Assembly: GCF_000517545.1 (NCBI RefSeq) | Contig: NZ_BAIV01000006.1 | Span: 1 to 64,000 of the forward strand | Reading direction: 5' to 3' | Origin: Bacteroides reticulotermitis JCM 10512 | Lineage (GTDB): Bacteria; Bacteroidota; Bacteroidia; Bacteroidales; Bacteroidaceae | DNA length: 64,000 nucleotides | Shown: positions 9,072 to 18,252 of the stretch, piece after piece | Numbering within the stretch: the first letter of the stretch is position 1 | Layout of the letters: each line of letters opens with the position of its first letter | Notes under the pieces: generated by a model | Database searches by the model: none | The model's input: the letters and a program-made list of their open reading frames with translations, nothing else | What the model was told of the DNA's origin: nothing | Program-made: the position numbers and the translations under genes

Positions 9072-10154
9072 ATGGCAGAAGAAGTTGTATTAATGAAAGG
9101 AAACGAAGCTATCGCCCATGCAGCTATCCGCTGCGGAGCCGATGGATATTTCGGTTATCCTATTACCCCTCAATCGGAGGTGTTGGAAACACTTGCCGAA
9201 TTGCAACCGTGGGAAACAACCGGCATGGTAGTACTCCAAGCCGAAAGTGAAGTTGCCGCTATCAATATGGTATATGGAGGCGCAGGAAGCGGAAAAATGG
9301 TACTAACCTCCTCATCCAGCCCCGGCATCAGTTTGAAACAGGAAGGAATCTCCTACTTGGCAGGTTCGGAACTTCCTTGTCTTATCGTTAACGTCATGCG
9401 TGGTGGTCCCGGTTTGGGAACAATTCAACCGAGTCAGGCTGACTATTTCCAAACGGTTAAAGGCGGTGGCCATGGCGACTACCGACTCATTACGCTTGCT
9501 CCGGCATCCGTACAGGAGATGGCAGACTTCGTGGGACTGGGATTTGAACTCGCTTTCAAATACCGCAACCCGGCTATCATCCTTGCCGACGGTGTGGTGG
9601 GACAAATGATGGAAAAACTCGTTCTTCCTGAGCAAAAGCCACGTCGTACCGACGAAGAGGTAATTGCACAATGCCCGTGGGCTACCACCGGTAAGAGCAA
9701 AGACCGCAAACCCAACATCATCACTTCACTCGAATTGAAACCGGAAGCCATGGAGCAAAACAACCTTCGCTTCCAAGCTAAGTTCAAGTTGATTGAAGAG
9801 AAGGAGGTGCGCTTCGAAGAGATCGACTGCGAAGATGCCGATTATCTGATTATTGCTTTCGGATCGATGGCACGTATCGGACAAAAAGCGATGGAACTCG
9901 CACGCGAAGAAGGAATCAAGGTCGGAATCCTCCGCCCCATCACCCTATGGCCTTTCCCCACCAATGTCATTGCTGACTATGCAGAACGGGTGAAAGGGAT
10001 GCTCGTAACCGAATTGAACGCCGGACAGATGGTTGAAGATGTACGCCTGGCAGTCAATGGTAAAGTGAAAGTAGAACATTTCGGACGCTTGGGCGGTATT
10101 GTTCCCGATCCGGACGAAATAGTTAATGCACTGAAAGAAAAACTAATCAAATAA
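9072..10154 (+). CDS. vorB: 2-oxoacid oxidoreductase alpha subunit (VorB/KorA type)
   Basis: 360 residues. It has the pyrimidine-binding-domain start GNEAIAHAAIRCGADGYFGY followed by PITPQSEVLE, and a C-terminal domain II with LRPITLWPFP and LVTELNAGQMVEDV. With the neighbouring subunits it oxidatively decarboxylates a 2-oxoacid with CoA to acyl-CoA and reduces ferredoxin. The VorB-type organisation is usually annotated for branched-chain 2-oxoacids (3-methyl-2-oxobutanoate). The sequence does not by itself exclude 2-oxoglutarate, which would feed or drain the reductive branch of the anaerobic TCA pathway. Confidence 0.93.
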   Translation: MAEEVVLMKGNEAIAHAAIRCGADGYFGYPITPQSEVLETLAELQPWETTGMVVLQAESEVAAINMVYGGAGSGKMVLTSSSSPGISLKQEGISYLAGSELPCLIVNVMRGGPGLGTIQPSQADYFQTVKGGGHGDYRLITLAPASVQEMADFVGLGFELAFKYRNPAIILADGVVGQMMEKLVLPEQKPRRTDEEVIAQCPWATTGKSKDRKPNIITSLELKPEAMEQNNLRFQAKFKLIEEKEVRFEEIDCEDADYLIIAFGSMARIGQKAMELAREEGIKVGILRPITLWPFPTNVIADYAERVKGMLVTELNAGQMVEDVRLAVNGKVKVEHFGRLGGIVPDPDEIVNALKEKLIK

Positions 10155-10162
10155 GGTAAACG

Positions 10163-10360
10163 ATGAACTCCCAAAACATAAGAAGCATACTAAATATCTT
10201 TTTCATGATATTGACGATTGCCGCCATTATCATGTATTTTATTGAACTAAAGAACCAAACCTTGTTCATTTATGTATGCGGAGCAGCAATTGCTGTGAAA
10301 ATTGCGGAACTATTCATCCGGTTCACCGGTAGATTTATTGATAAGGAGAAGAAATCATGA
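10163..10360 (+). CDS. 65-residue membrane protein inside oxidoreductase operon
   Basis: MNSQNIRSIL start, two predicted hydrophobic helices (about residues 9-27 and 33-53) and a basic/acidic tail ending DKEKKS. It starts 8 bases after the alpha-subunit stop, and its stop overlaps the beta-subunit ATG (ATGA), so it is translated with the complex. I do not recognise a family. A membrane anchor or assembly factor for the oxidoreductase is a guess based only on position. Confidence 0.8.
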   Translation: MNSQNIRSILNIFFMILTIAAIIMYFIELKNQTLFIYVCGAAIAVKIAELFIRFTGRFIDKEKKS

Positions 10361-11120
10361 CGAAAGAAGAAATAATCAAGCCCGAGAATCTGGTTTACAA
10401 GAAACCGACTCTTATGAATGATAATCCCATGCACTACTGTCCGGGTTGCAGTCATGGCGTGGTACATAAACTCATTGCCGAAGTTCTTGAGGAAATGGGT
10501 ATGGAAGACAAGACTGTCGGTATCTCTCCGGTAGGTTGCGCTGTCTTCATCTACAACTATTTAGAAATCGACTGGCAGGAAGCTGCTCACGGACGTGCAC
10601 CCGCATTGGCTACGGCTATCAAACGTCTATGGCCCGACCGTCTGGTATTCACTTATCAGGCGACGGTGACTTGGCATGTATCGGTACTGCCGAAACAATT
10701 CACGCACTGAATCGTGGCGAAAACATTACCATCATCTTTATCAACAACGGTATTTATGGGATGACCGGCGGCCAGATGGCTCCAACAACATTAGTAGGCA
10801 TGAAAAGCTCCACCAGCCCATACGGACGTGACGTTAAACTTCACGGCTATCCGCTGAAGATCACTGAATTGGCAGCACAATTGGAAGGTACGGCATACGT
10901 AACCCGCCAATCCGTACAATCCGTACCGGCTATTCGCAAAGCTAAAAAAGCAATCCGCAAAGCATTCGAAAACTCCATGAGCGGCAAAGGCTCTAACTTG
11001 GTGGAAATCGTTTCGACTTGCAGCTCCGGCTGGAAAATGTCTCCGGAACAAGCTAACGAATGGATGGTAGAGAATATGTTCCCATTCTATCCGCTGGGTG
11101 ATTTAAAAGATAAAGAATAA
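10357..11120 (+). CDS. 2-oxoacid oxidoreductase beta subunit, TPP-binding (one-base frameshift)
   Basis: Thiamine-diphosphate subunit. The first frame contains YCPGCSHGVVHKL and GISPVGCAVF and breaks at 10659-10660. Restoring one G (tatcaGGcgac to tatcaGGGcgac) gives TYQGDGDLACIGTAETIH, the TPP motif GDG followed by NN (IIFINNGIYGMTGGQ). The repaired protein is 254 residues. A C-terminal stretch with FVEIVSTC-like sequence (LVEIVSTCSSGW) is typical of the KorB/VorA group. The gene overlaps the small membrane protein gene and is followed after 19 bases by the gamma subunit. Confidence 0.92.
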
Positions 11121-11139
11121 CGCTAAAACCCAACAGAAA

Positions 11140-11682
11140 ATGAAAGAAGAAATAATTATAGCAGGATTCGGTGGACAAGGCGTATTGTCAATGGGCAAGA
11201 TCCTTGCCTACTCCGGACTGATGGAAGACAAGGAAGTGACTTGGATGCCCGCTTATGGTCCCGAACAACGAGGGGGTACAGCTAATGTTACCGTAATTGT
11301 AAGCGATAACAAAATCTCCTCACCCATCCTGAGTCAGTTTGATGCAGCCATTATATTGAATCAACCCTCACTCGAGAAGTTTGAAAGCAAAGTCAAACCG
11401 GGAGGTATTCTTATTTACGACGGCTACGGAATTAATAATCCGCCCACGCGTAAAGATATCAAAGTGTACCGCATCGATGCCATGGATGCTGCCAATGAAA
11501 TGAATAATGCCAAGGCTTTCAATATGATTGTACTCGGTGGATTGCTTAAACTTCGCCCTGTGGTAAAGCTGGAAAGTGTAATCAAAGGATTGAAGAAAAC
11601 ACTCCCCGAACGCCATCACCACTTGATTCCAATGAATGAAGAGGCGATTAAAAAAGGCATGGAACTGATCCGCGAGGCCTGA
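11140..11682 (+). CDS. 2-oxoacid oxidoreductase gamma subunit
   Basis: 180 residues beginning MKEEIIIAGFGGQGVLSMGK, the signature of the POR/KOR gamma domain, with the conserved PAYGPEQRGGTA segment that follows. It is the last gene of the operon and completes the alpha-beta-gamma-delta set. A palindromic AT-rich repeat begins directly after the stop. Confidence 0.93.
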   Translation: MKEEIIIAGFGGQGVLSMGKILAYSGLMEDKEVTWMPAYGPEQRGGTANVTVIVSDNKISSPILSQFDAAIILNQPSLEKFESKVKPGGILIYDGYGINNPPTRKDIKVYRIDAMDAANEMNNAKAFNMIVLGGLLKLRPVVKLESVIKGLKKTLPERHHHLIPMNEEAIKKGMELIREA

Positions 11683-11686
11683 AAGA

Positions 11687-11850
11687 ATTGACAATTGATA
11701 ATTGGCAATTGACAGTTAGAAGTTGACAGATATAGTAACAATGGTAGTTGACAGTTTGCAAAACAACGCATACAGATGTTAATTGTCAATCACTATTTGT
11801 TAATTGTCATTTGTTAATTATCAATTGTCAATTGTCAATTATCAATTATC
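11687..11850. repeat. AATTGACAATT-type inverted repeat cluster
   Basis: Short units of the type TTGACAATTGATAATTG fill 11687-11714, and their reverse complement (TCAATTGTCAATTATCAATT) fills 11776-11850, with further direct copies. About 21 of 23 bases of the outer arms can pair. It sits between the gamma-subunit stop and the porin promoter. It may act as a bidirectional terminator or be a MITE-like repeat; copy number elsewhere cannot be judged here. Confidence 0.75.
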
Positions 11851-11853
11851 TTT

Positions 11854-11861
11854 TATCTTTG
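11854..11861 (+). promoter_or_regulatory. -7 element for porin gene
   Basis: TATCTTTG, only 9 bases before the ATG at 11871, which implies a very short 5' leader. Confidence 0.6.
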
Positions 11862-11870
11862 CGCTCAATT

Positions 11871-13912
11871 ATGAGACGAATCCTACTTACATATATTTCA
11901 CTGTTCTTTGTAGGCTTGCTTACCGTGCAAGCTCAGCTTAACCCTATGCGACAACGGTAGATGAAAACGGACGAGACCAGTACGGTAACCAGATAGACCC
12001 ATCGACACTTCCCGAAAATCTGGACAGTGCAAACGTTGAAGTAAAAGGCCTCCCCCCTACACTCTACATGTGGAAAATCAAGAACCAACTCGGAGACCGA
12101 ATCTTGGTTCCGGCAGATACCGTTTACCACCATTTTCAGAATACAAACCTGACGGAAGGTGTAACGGGACATTACAATTATCTGGGTAATATGGGATCGC
12201 CACGTATTTCGCGCATATTTTCGGAACGTCGTGATCCGGGTTCGGCTCTCTTTCTGGAACCTTTTTCCAGCTTCTATGTCCGCCCCATGGACTTTTACTT
12301 TACCAACAGTAACGTTCCCTACACAAATCTGACTTACAATAAAGCCGGTAACAAAGTTAACGGAGAGGAACGTTTCAAATCATATTTCTCAGTCAATGCC
12401 AACAAACGGCTAGCGTTCGGTTTTAACATCGACTACCTATACGGAAGAGGATATTACAACAACCAGAACACCGCCTTCTTCAATGCCGCTGTTTTCGGAA
12501 GCTATATGGGCGACCGTTACCAGATGCAAACGATTTATAGCAACAACTACCTGAAAGTAAACGAAAACGGAGGGATAACGGACGACCGTTACATCACTGC
12601 CCCGGAAGAGATGGCTGAAGGTAAAAAGGAGTACGAATCGGTCAACATACCAACCGTACTGAATGCTACGGCCAATCGTAATCACAGTATGAATATATTC
12701 CTGACCCAACGCTATAATTTAGGGTTCCATCGAGATATTGCGAAAGCGGAAAACGATACGACTCCCACCAAACAAGAATATGTACCTGTCACCAGCTTTA
12801 TTCATACCATCCAAGTGGAACGGGCACGCCATACATTTCGTTCAAGTGATAATGTACCAAACTATTACGACAACATCTATCTATCTCCTACAAATAAAGT
12901 CGCCCGCGATAGCACCGTGTATGTAGGTATCAAGAACACCGTGGGCATCGCCTTACTGGAAGGATTCAATAAATATGCCAAAGCCGGCCTGACTGCTTTT
13001 GTATCGCACAAATTAAGCAGGTACTCGCTAATGAGTACCGACTCGCTACAGCGGGATCAATACAACGAAACCGAGTTTTATGCAGGGGGTGAACTGACTA
13101 AAACGCAAGGCAAGTTCCTGCATTACCATGCCATTGGCGAAATTGGAGTAGCCGGCAAAGCAATCGGTCAGTTTAATGTCAAAGCGGACATCGACTTCAA
13201 CTTCCCACTCTTTCGGGATACAGTTAGCTTGATTGCCCGTGGAGAAGTTAGCAATCAGATCGCTCCGTTCTATATGCGCCATTACCACTCCAAATATTTC
13301 TGGTGGGATAATGATATGGATAAGGAATTCCGTACCCGTCTTGAAGGTGAACTAAGCATTGCCCGTTGGCAAACTCGTATAAAAGCAAGTGTAGAAAACA
13401 TCAAGAACTACACCTACTTTAATCAAGAAGCAAAGCCGGAACAAAACAGCGGTAGCATACAAGTACTGTCTGCTACACTGAGCCAGAACTTCCGCCTGGG
13501 TGTTTTCCATCTCGACAACGAAGTTATCTGGCAGAAGACAAGTGATGAGAACGTATTGCCGTTGCCGGATCTTTCTTTGTACCATAACTTCTATATGCAG
13601 TTCAAATTGGCCAAAAAGGTACTAAGCGTGCAATTGGGAGCTGATGTGCGTTACTTCACGAAGTACAATGCACCAGCTTATATGCCCGCTATTCAGCAAT
13701 TCCACTTACAACCGGACAATGACCGGGTGGAAATTGGAGGTTACCCCATCGTGAATGTATATGCCAACCTTCATTTGAAGCGTACTCGCTTTTACGTGAT
13801 GATGTATCACGTGAATAAAGGAATGAGCAAGCCCGATTACTTCCTGGCTCCTCACTACCCGATTAACCCTCGCATCCTGAAGCTAGGTTTATCCTGGAAC
13901 TTCTACGATTAA
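11871..13912 (+). CDS. putative porin, Porin_10-like outer membrane protein (one-base frameshift)
   Basis: Signal peptide MRRILLTYISLFFVGLLTVQ with a cut after QA. The frame breaks at 11942-11944: adding one C gives QLNPYATTVDENG and joins the signal peptide to the 614-residue body, for a 680-residue protein. The body is beta-barrel-like, with alternating aromatic strands such as ERFKSYFSVNANKRLAFGF and a C-terminus ending in Phe-Tyr-Asp (KLGLSWNFYD), as in Bacteroidetes putative porins. Cargo is unknown. A solute-binding protein gene follows after 15 bases. Confidence 0.85.
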
Positions 13913-13927
13913 TTGTTTCCTAAGTTT

Positions 13928-14767
13928 ATGGCAGCCAGACTCAAATCAAACGTTTCAAAATATCTCCTGCTAGCAGCTATCGCTTTAGTTGTGTTTCTTT
14001 CACTCCGTTATTGCAGTGGTAAAACGAAGCCTTCGGGACATCCCCGCGATTACGCAGCGATAGCAAAGGAAGGCATTATTCGGGTTGCCACCGAGTATAA
14101 CTCACTTAGCTTTTATGTAGATGGCGACTCCATCTCAGGCTTTCACTACGATCTGATACAGGCCTTTGCGCATGATAAGGGTTTGAAGGCTCTTATCACA
14201 CCGGAAATGAGTTTCACCACGCGCCTGGAAGGACTCAGTACCGGAAAATATGACCTCATAGCCTATGGAATATTGGTGACCAGCGAACTGAAAGACTCGC
14301 TGTTGTTCACCTCACCCATTGTACTGAACAGGCAAGTATTGGTACAGCGTAAAAAAACAAGCGAGCAGGATTCGATGTATATACGCAATCAACTCGATCT
14401 GGCCGGACGAAAGTTATATGTAACAAAAGGTTCTCCGGCAATTATGCGTATCCGCAACCTCAGCAACGAGATCGGAGATACGATTTACGTTGAAGAGATC
14501 GACCGATACGGCTCCGAACAACTCATTGCCATGGTAGCGCATGGAGATATAGCCAACGTTGTTTGCGATGAAAGCATCGCGCTCGCGGTAGCCGATTCAT
14601 TGCCGCAGATTGACATTACCACCGCAATCAGCTTTACGCAATTCTATTCTTGGGCTGTCAGCAAACAATCTCCCGCATTACTCGACAGTTTGAACACTTG
14701 GCTCGATACGTTCCAGAAGACCAAAGAGTATCAAACGATCTACCGGAAATACTACGACAAGAAATGA
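13928..14767 (+). CDS. family 3 solute-binding protein, MltF-like N-domain
   Basis: About 279 residues. Membrane or lipid anchor near the N-terminus (KYLLLAAIALVVFLSLRYC), then a periplasmic binding domain of the SBP_bac_3 type: GIIRVATEYNSLSFY, GFHYDLIQAFAHDKG, STGKYDLIAYGI, GSPAIMRIRNL. The lytic transglycosylase domain of MltF is absent, so this is a binding protein or sensor only. I use the ATG at 13928; a TTG at 13913 right after the porin stop is a weaker alternative. It probably shares the porin transcript. Confidence 0.85.
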   Translation: MAARLKSNVSKYLLLAAIALVVFLSLRYCSGKTKPSGHPRDYAAIAKEGIIRVATEYNSLSFYVDGDSISGFHYDLIQAFAHDKGLKALITPEMSFTTRLEGLSTGKYDLIAYGILVTSELKDSLLFTSPIVLNRQVLVQRKKTSEQDSMYIRNQLDLAGRKLYVTKGSPAIMRIRNLSNEIGDTIYVEEIDRYGSEQLIAMVAHGDIANVVCDESIALAVADSLPQIDITTAISFTQFYSWAVSKQSPALLDSLNTWLDTFQKTKEYQTIYRKYYDKK

Positions 14768-14840
14768 GCTAACTCCCTGTAAAGGAGCACTGAGGCAATA
14801 TCTTTCCAACCAATAAGTTTGTTCCCTATAAAAATAACTT

Positions 14841-14848
14841 TATCTTTG
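14841..14848 (+). promoter_or_regulatory. -7 element for oxidoreductase gene
   Basis: TATCTTTG, 22 bases before the ATG at 14871. Confidence 0.6.
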
Positions 14849-14870
14849 TATTTGCATTAAAACAAGTATA

Positions 14871-15857
14871 ATGAGTGAAGAGATTATAAGGTGGGGCTTC
14901 ATCGGCTGCGGTGAGGTGACCAAGACCAAAAGTGGGCCGGCGTTTCAAAAGGTAGAACATTCAGAGGTAATAGCCGTAATGAGTCGCGACGGAGCCAAAG
15001 CCAAGGCATATGCCCAGGAAAGAGGCATTAAAAAATGGTATGACGATGCTCAGGAACTAGTTGACGACCCGGAAGTAAATGCAATCTATATCGCTACTCC
15101 TCCATCTTCTCATGCCACATACGCCATCATGGCGATGAAAGCCGGCAAACCGGCTTATATCGAGAAACCTATGGCGCAAACATACGAAGAATGTACACGC
15201 ATCAACCGTATTTCGCAAGAGACAGGGGTTCCCTGCTTCGTTGCGTATTACCGCCGATACCTTCCCTACTTTCAAAAAGTAAAGGAATTGGTAGAAAACG
15301 GATCAGTCGGCAATGTTATCAATGTACAGATTCGGTTTGCTCAACCTCCGCGTGACTTGGACTATAATCGCGAAAACCTTCCATGGCGTGTACAAGCTGA
15401 TATTGCCGGAGGAGGTTACTTTTATGATCTCGCTCCGCACCAAATTGATTTATTACAGGATATGTTCGGATGTATTCTGGAGGCAAGCGGTTACAAAAGT
15501 AATCGAGGCGGGCTCTACACCACTGAAGACACTTTAAGCGCATGCTTTCAGTTCGACAGCGGATTGGTAGGCAGTGGTTCGTGGTGTTTCGTTGCTCATG
15601 ATTCAGCACGCGAAGATCGTATCGAGATTATTGGTGATAAAGGCATGATTTGCTTCTCGGTCTTCACCTACGAACCCATTGCCTTGCATACTGAACGCGG
15701 CCGTGAAGAATTTATCATCAGCAATCCGCTTCATATCCAGCAACCGCTTATCCAAGCGGTAGTCGATCATTTACTGGGTAAGGCGCCTTGCTCCTGCGAC
15801 GGTCCGAGTGCGACTATGACCAACTGGGTAATGGATAAAATACTGGGAAAGCTATAG
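14871..15857 (+). CDS. Gfo/Idh/MocA family NAD(P)-dependent oxidoreductase
   Basis: 328 residues with an N-terminal Rossmann fold (RWGFIGCGEVTKTKSGPAF), the YIEKPMAQTYEEC segment holding the family EKP motif, and a C-terminal alpha/beta substrate domain with the GGGYFYDLAPHQIDLL helix carrying the conserved D and H. Such enzymes oxidise sugars, inositols or their derivatives. The substrate cannot be told from the sequence. It has its own promoter and no obvious operon partner. Confidence 0.92.
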   Translation: MSEEIIRWGFIGCGEVTKTKSGPAFQKVEHSEVIAVMSRDGAKAKAYAQERGIKKWYDDAQELVDDPEVNAIYIATPPSSHATYAIMAMKAGKPAYIEKPMAQTYEECTRINRISQETGVPCFVAYYRRYLPYFQKVKELVENGSVGNVINVQIRFAQPPRDLDYNRENLPWRVQADIAGGGYFYDLAPHQIDLLQDMFGCILEASGYKSNRGGLYTTEDTLSACFQFDSGLVGSGSWCFVAHDSAREDRIEIIGDKGMICFSVFTYEPIALHTERGREEFIISNPLHIQQPLIQAVVDHLLGKAPCSCDGPSATMTNWVMDKILGKL

Positions 15858-15976
15858 ATCGGTTTAACCTGATTTCCTTTCTTACTACGGATTCATTCGG
15901 CTAATAAAAGTCGAGAACTTTACCTAGGGTAGCGTAAAAGAGGTTAACCTCTCATTTATCTGTCGCTGCTTTTCTT

Positions 15977-15984
15977 TACCTTTG
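15977..15984 (+). promoter_or_regulatory. -7 element for guanine deaminase gene
   Basis: TACCTTTG, 45 bases before the ATG at 16030. Confidence 0.55.
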
Positions 15985-16029
15985 TTCTGAGAGTGAATCA
16001 AGTAATATACGAACGATATAAAAAGAACT

Positions 16030-16500
16030 ATGACTAAAGAAGAACTAATGAGGAAAGCCATTGAGCTATCCAAAGAAAGCGTAGCTAACGGAGGAGGCCC
16101 CTTCGGAGCAGTTATCGCAACCAAAGAGGGTGAAATAGTTGCAGCGGGTACAAACCGAGTAACCTCTTCATGTGATCCGACAGCTCATGCAGAAGTAAGT
16201 ACAATTCGTGAGGCCGCTGCCAAACTAGGAACGTTCAACCTTAGCGGGCACGTAATCTATACATCTTGCGAACCTTGCCCGATGTGTCTGGGTGCTATCT
16301 ACTGGGCACGCCTGGATAGAATGTATTACGGAAACAATAAGACAGATGCCAAGAACATCGGCTTTGATGACTCTTTCATCTACGATGAATTGGAACTAAA
16401 CCCCACTGAGAGACAACTACCATCGGAAGTCTTGCTACATGATGAAGCAATCAAAGCTTTCGAAGCATGGACAGCTAAAGAAGATAAAGTAGAATATTAA
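16030..16500 (+). CDS. guaD: guanine deaminase (CDA-fold nucleoside deaminase)
   Basis: 156 residues, exactly the length of Bacillus subtilis GuaD. Zinc ligands and the proton shuttle are visible: TAHAEV (His, Glu) and SCEPCPMCLGAIYWARL (PCxxC). The GFDDSFIYDEL region and the C-terminal tail ending KVEY are also GuaD-like rather than TadA-like. The enzyme deaminates guanine to xanthine in purine salvage. It is monocistronic, with its own promoter and a strong terminator shared with the convergent gene. Confidence 0.88.
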   Translation: MTKEELMRKAIELSKESVANGGGPFGAVIATKEGEIVAAGTNRVTSSCDPTAHAEVSTIREAAAKLGTFNLSGHVIYTSCEPCPMCLGAIYWARLDRMYYGNNKTDAKNIGFDDSFIYDELELNPTERQLPSEVLLHDEAIKAFEAWTAKEDKVEY

Positions 16501-16538
16501 CCAAGCGAGTTGCATTACGCATACTGCTCAAACATGAA

Positions 16539-16569
16539 AATCCCCGGAGATACTCACTCTCCGGGGATT
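16539..16569. terminator. bidirectional terminator between guaD and barrel gene
   Basis: AATCCCCGGAGA and TCTCCGGGGATT form a perfect 12-bp stem with a 7-base loop between two convergent genes. Confidence 0.85.
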
Positions 16570-16615
16570 CTACTTACACAAAAAATTATTTATGAAATGG
16601 AAAACTACTTCCGTC

Positions 16616-18220
16616 TTAAAAGCGCAGTCCTAAAGTAAGTAATACTTTACTGCGTGTATTTGTTACTTTCGTACGATTCAAAGCTGCATCATTGAAAGCA
16701 TAGAAATCGTCATCATAAGTACTATATAGATAAGCCAAATCTGCGTAGAACGAAGAGATACGATAACCGATTCCTAACGTGTAATTACTCTGAGACTTCG
16801 CATTGGCAAAATCGGTATCAGTGTTAATTGAGTTAGGAGATAAATCTTTATAAGCATTATCTTTAAAAGCAGTCGAGCTATAGTTGTATCCTAAACGAAG
16901 GGCAAACTCAGGTACCACTTTAAATTCTGCACCGACACGGAAAGTACTAACACCTTTCAACATTTCCTTAGCCGTGGAATTCTCCCAATTCATTTCATCA
17001 CCGTTCGAAAAGCTAAAGTGCATTCCCGAATAATCCTGATATTCATATTCCGCTCCAATAGCGAAGCTCGATCCGGCCGTATATCCAAGACTGAAGTTGT
17101 ACTTCCAAGGTGTGCGGAAACGTAGATCATATCCGTAATCGTAATTATTGGTAAAATCATAAGAATCTACAATATGCTTGTTTACTTGATCATTATCCGG
17201 TGAATAGATGTTAGAAACGGCTCTGACATTCGTTTTCATGGTCAGGTTATAATAGGTCGGTGTATGAATAGCCACTCCCAAACGGAATGGAGAATCTTCA
17301 AACGGACGTACAATCGCTCCAAATTTAAAGTCTACTCCCGAACCTTCGATCTTGTTCTCGGTCGACATTTCGTAACCTACATTTCCATAATTCTTACCTC
17401 CACTCTCATAATCTCCAAAATCTTCTCCATAAGTTGAATACTTCGAATAGTTTACATCATAAGCTCCTACAGTCAGCCCCAGATATACTCGGTCGTTCAA
17501 GTTAAAGGAAACATTGAAATCATATTGGTTAATTCCCCCTTTTTCACGTGAGTTAAACCAGGAATACGGCTGAGGCAAGAAACCTGTATAGTTATTCTTA
17601 TCCAGATCGCGGTCATATAGATAACTATTCCAACCGGTAGCTGCCAACCAACCAACTTTAGAGTCGGTAAAAAGATTCACATTATCATCGGCCAGTTTAT
17701 GAATAAAATCACCCGAAGACTTAATCATATCATTGGCTTGTGCTGCCATTTGATTGGTTTGGGAAAGTATCGCACCGTTTGCTCCCAAATTCATCATTCC
17801 CTCCATAGACATATATTTGTCGAATGACTTGGAGCGGGTATAGTTGAATCCGAAATTGAGATAACGCAACGTTGTCTGATTTCCAATCTTGGAAGAAAAC
17901 ACAAACCCGATGTTATCAAAAGACATACGGCTTTTATCTATGTTTAACTTCTGTCCTCCGTAATTGCTTTCCGACCCATAGGCCGAAAAACCGAAGGTAG
18001 TCATTACATCGTTGCTCCGATAAATACCGATACCTGCCGGATTTACCCCCATCGTAGAGACATCTCCTCCCAAGGCTCCCATGGCACCACCCATTCCTAC
18101 GAAACGGGCTGTTCCATTCAGGTCCTTTTGCGTAAACTTGACGCCATCATATATAGTCTGAGCGGTTGTGCTTGCTATCATTCCAAAAGCAAGTACAGCT
18201 ATATTTATAATCTTTTTCAT
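16616..18220 (-). CDS. outer membrane transport protein, FadL/OmpP1-like
   Basis: 534 residues with signal peptide MKKIINIAVLAFGMIASTTAQ. The mature start ARFVGMGGAMGALGGDVSTM followed by NPAGI is the FadL/OmpP1 hatch signature. The rest is repeated amphipathic strands, and the C-terminus ends in RF as in barrel proteins. FadL homologues pass hydrophobic compounds; Bacteroides relatives are often labelled hemin receptor without proof. I start at the Met at 18220, before the signal peptide. It lies 32 bases after the low-complexity protein gene and is probably cotranscribed. Confidence 0.88.
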   Translation of the reverse strand: MKKIINIAVLAFGMIASTTAQTIYDGVKFTQKDLNGTARFVGMGGAMGALGGDVSTMGVNPAGIGIYRSNDVMTTFGFSAYGSESNYGGQKLNIDKSRMSFDNIGFVFSSKIGNQTTLRYLNFGFNYTRSKSFDKYMSMEGMMNLGANGAILSQTNQMAAQANDMIKSSGDFIHKLADDNVNLFTDSKVGWLAATGWNSYLYDRDLDKNNYTGFLPQPYSWFNSREKGGINQYDFNVSFNLNDRVYLGLTVGAYDVNYSKYSTYGEDFGDYESGGKNYGNVGYEMSTENKIEGSGVDFKFGAIVRPFEDSPFRLGVAIHTPTYYNLTMKTNVRAVSNIYSPDNDQVNKHIVDSYDFTNNYDYGYDLRFRTPWKYNFSLGYTAGSSFAIGAEYEYQDYSGMHFSFSNGDEMNWENSTAKEMLKGVSTFRVGAEFKVVPEFALRLGYNYSSTAFKDNAYKDLSPNSINTDTDFANAKSQSNYTLGIGYRISSFYADLAYLYSTYDDDFYAFNDAALNRTKVTNTRSKVLLTLGLRF

Positions 18221-18252
18221 ATCTATTTTCCTTTTTACGATGTACAATAGTC

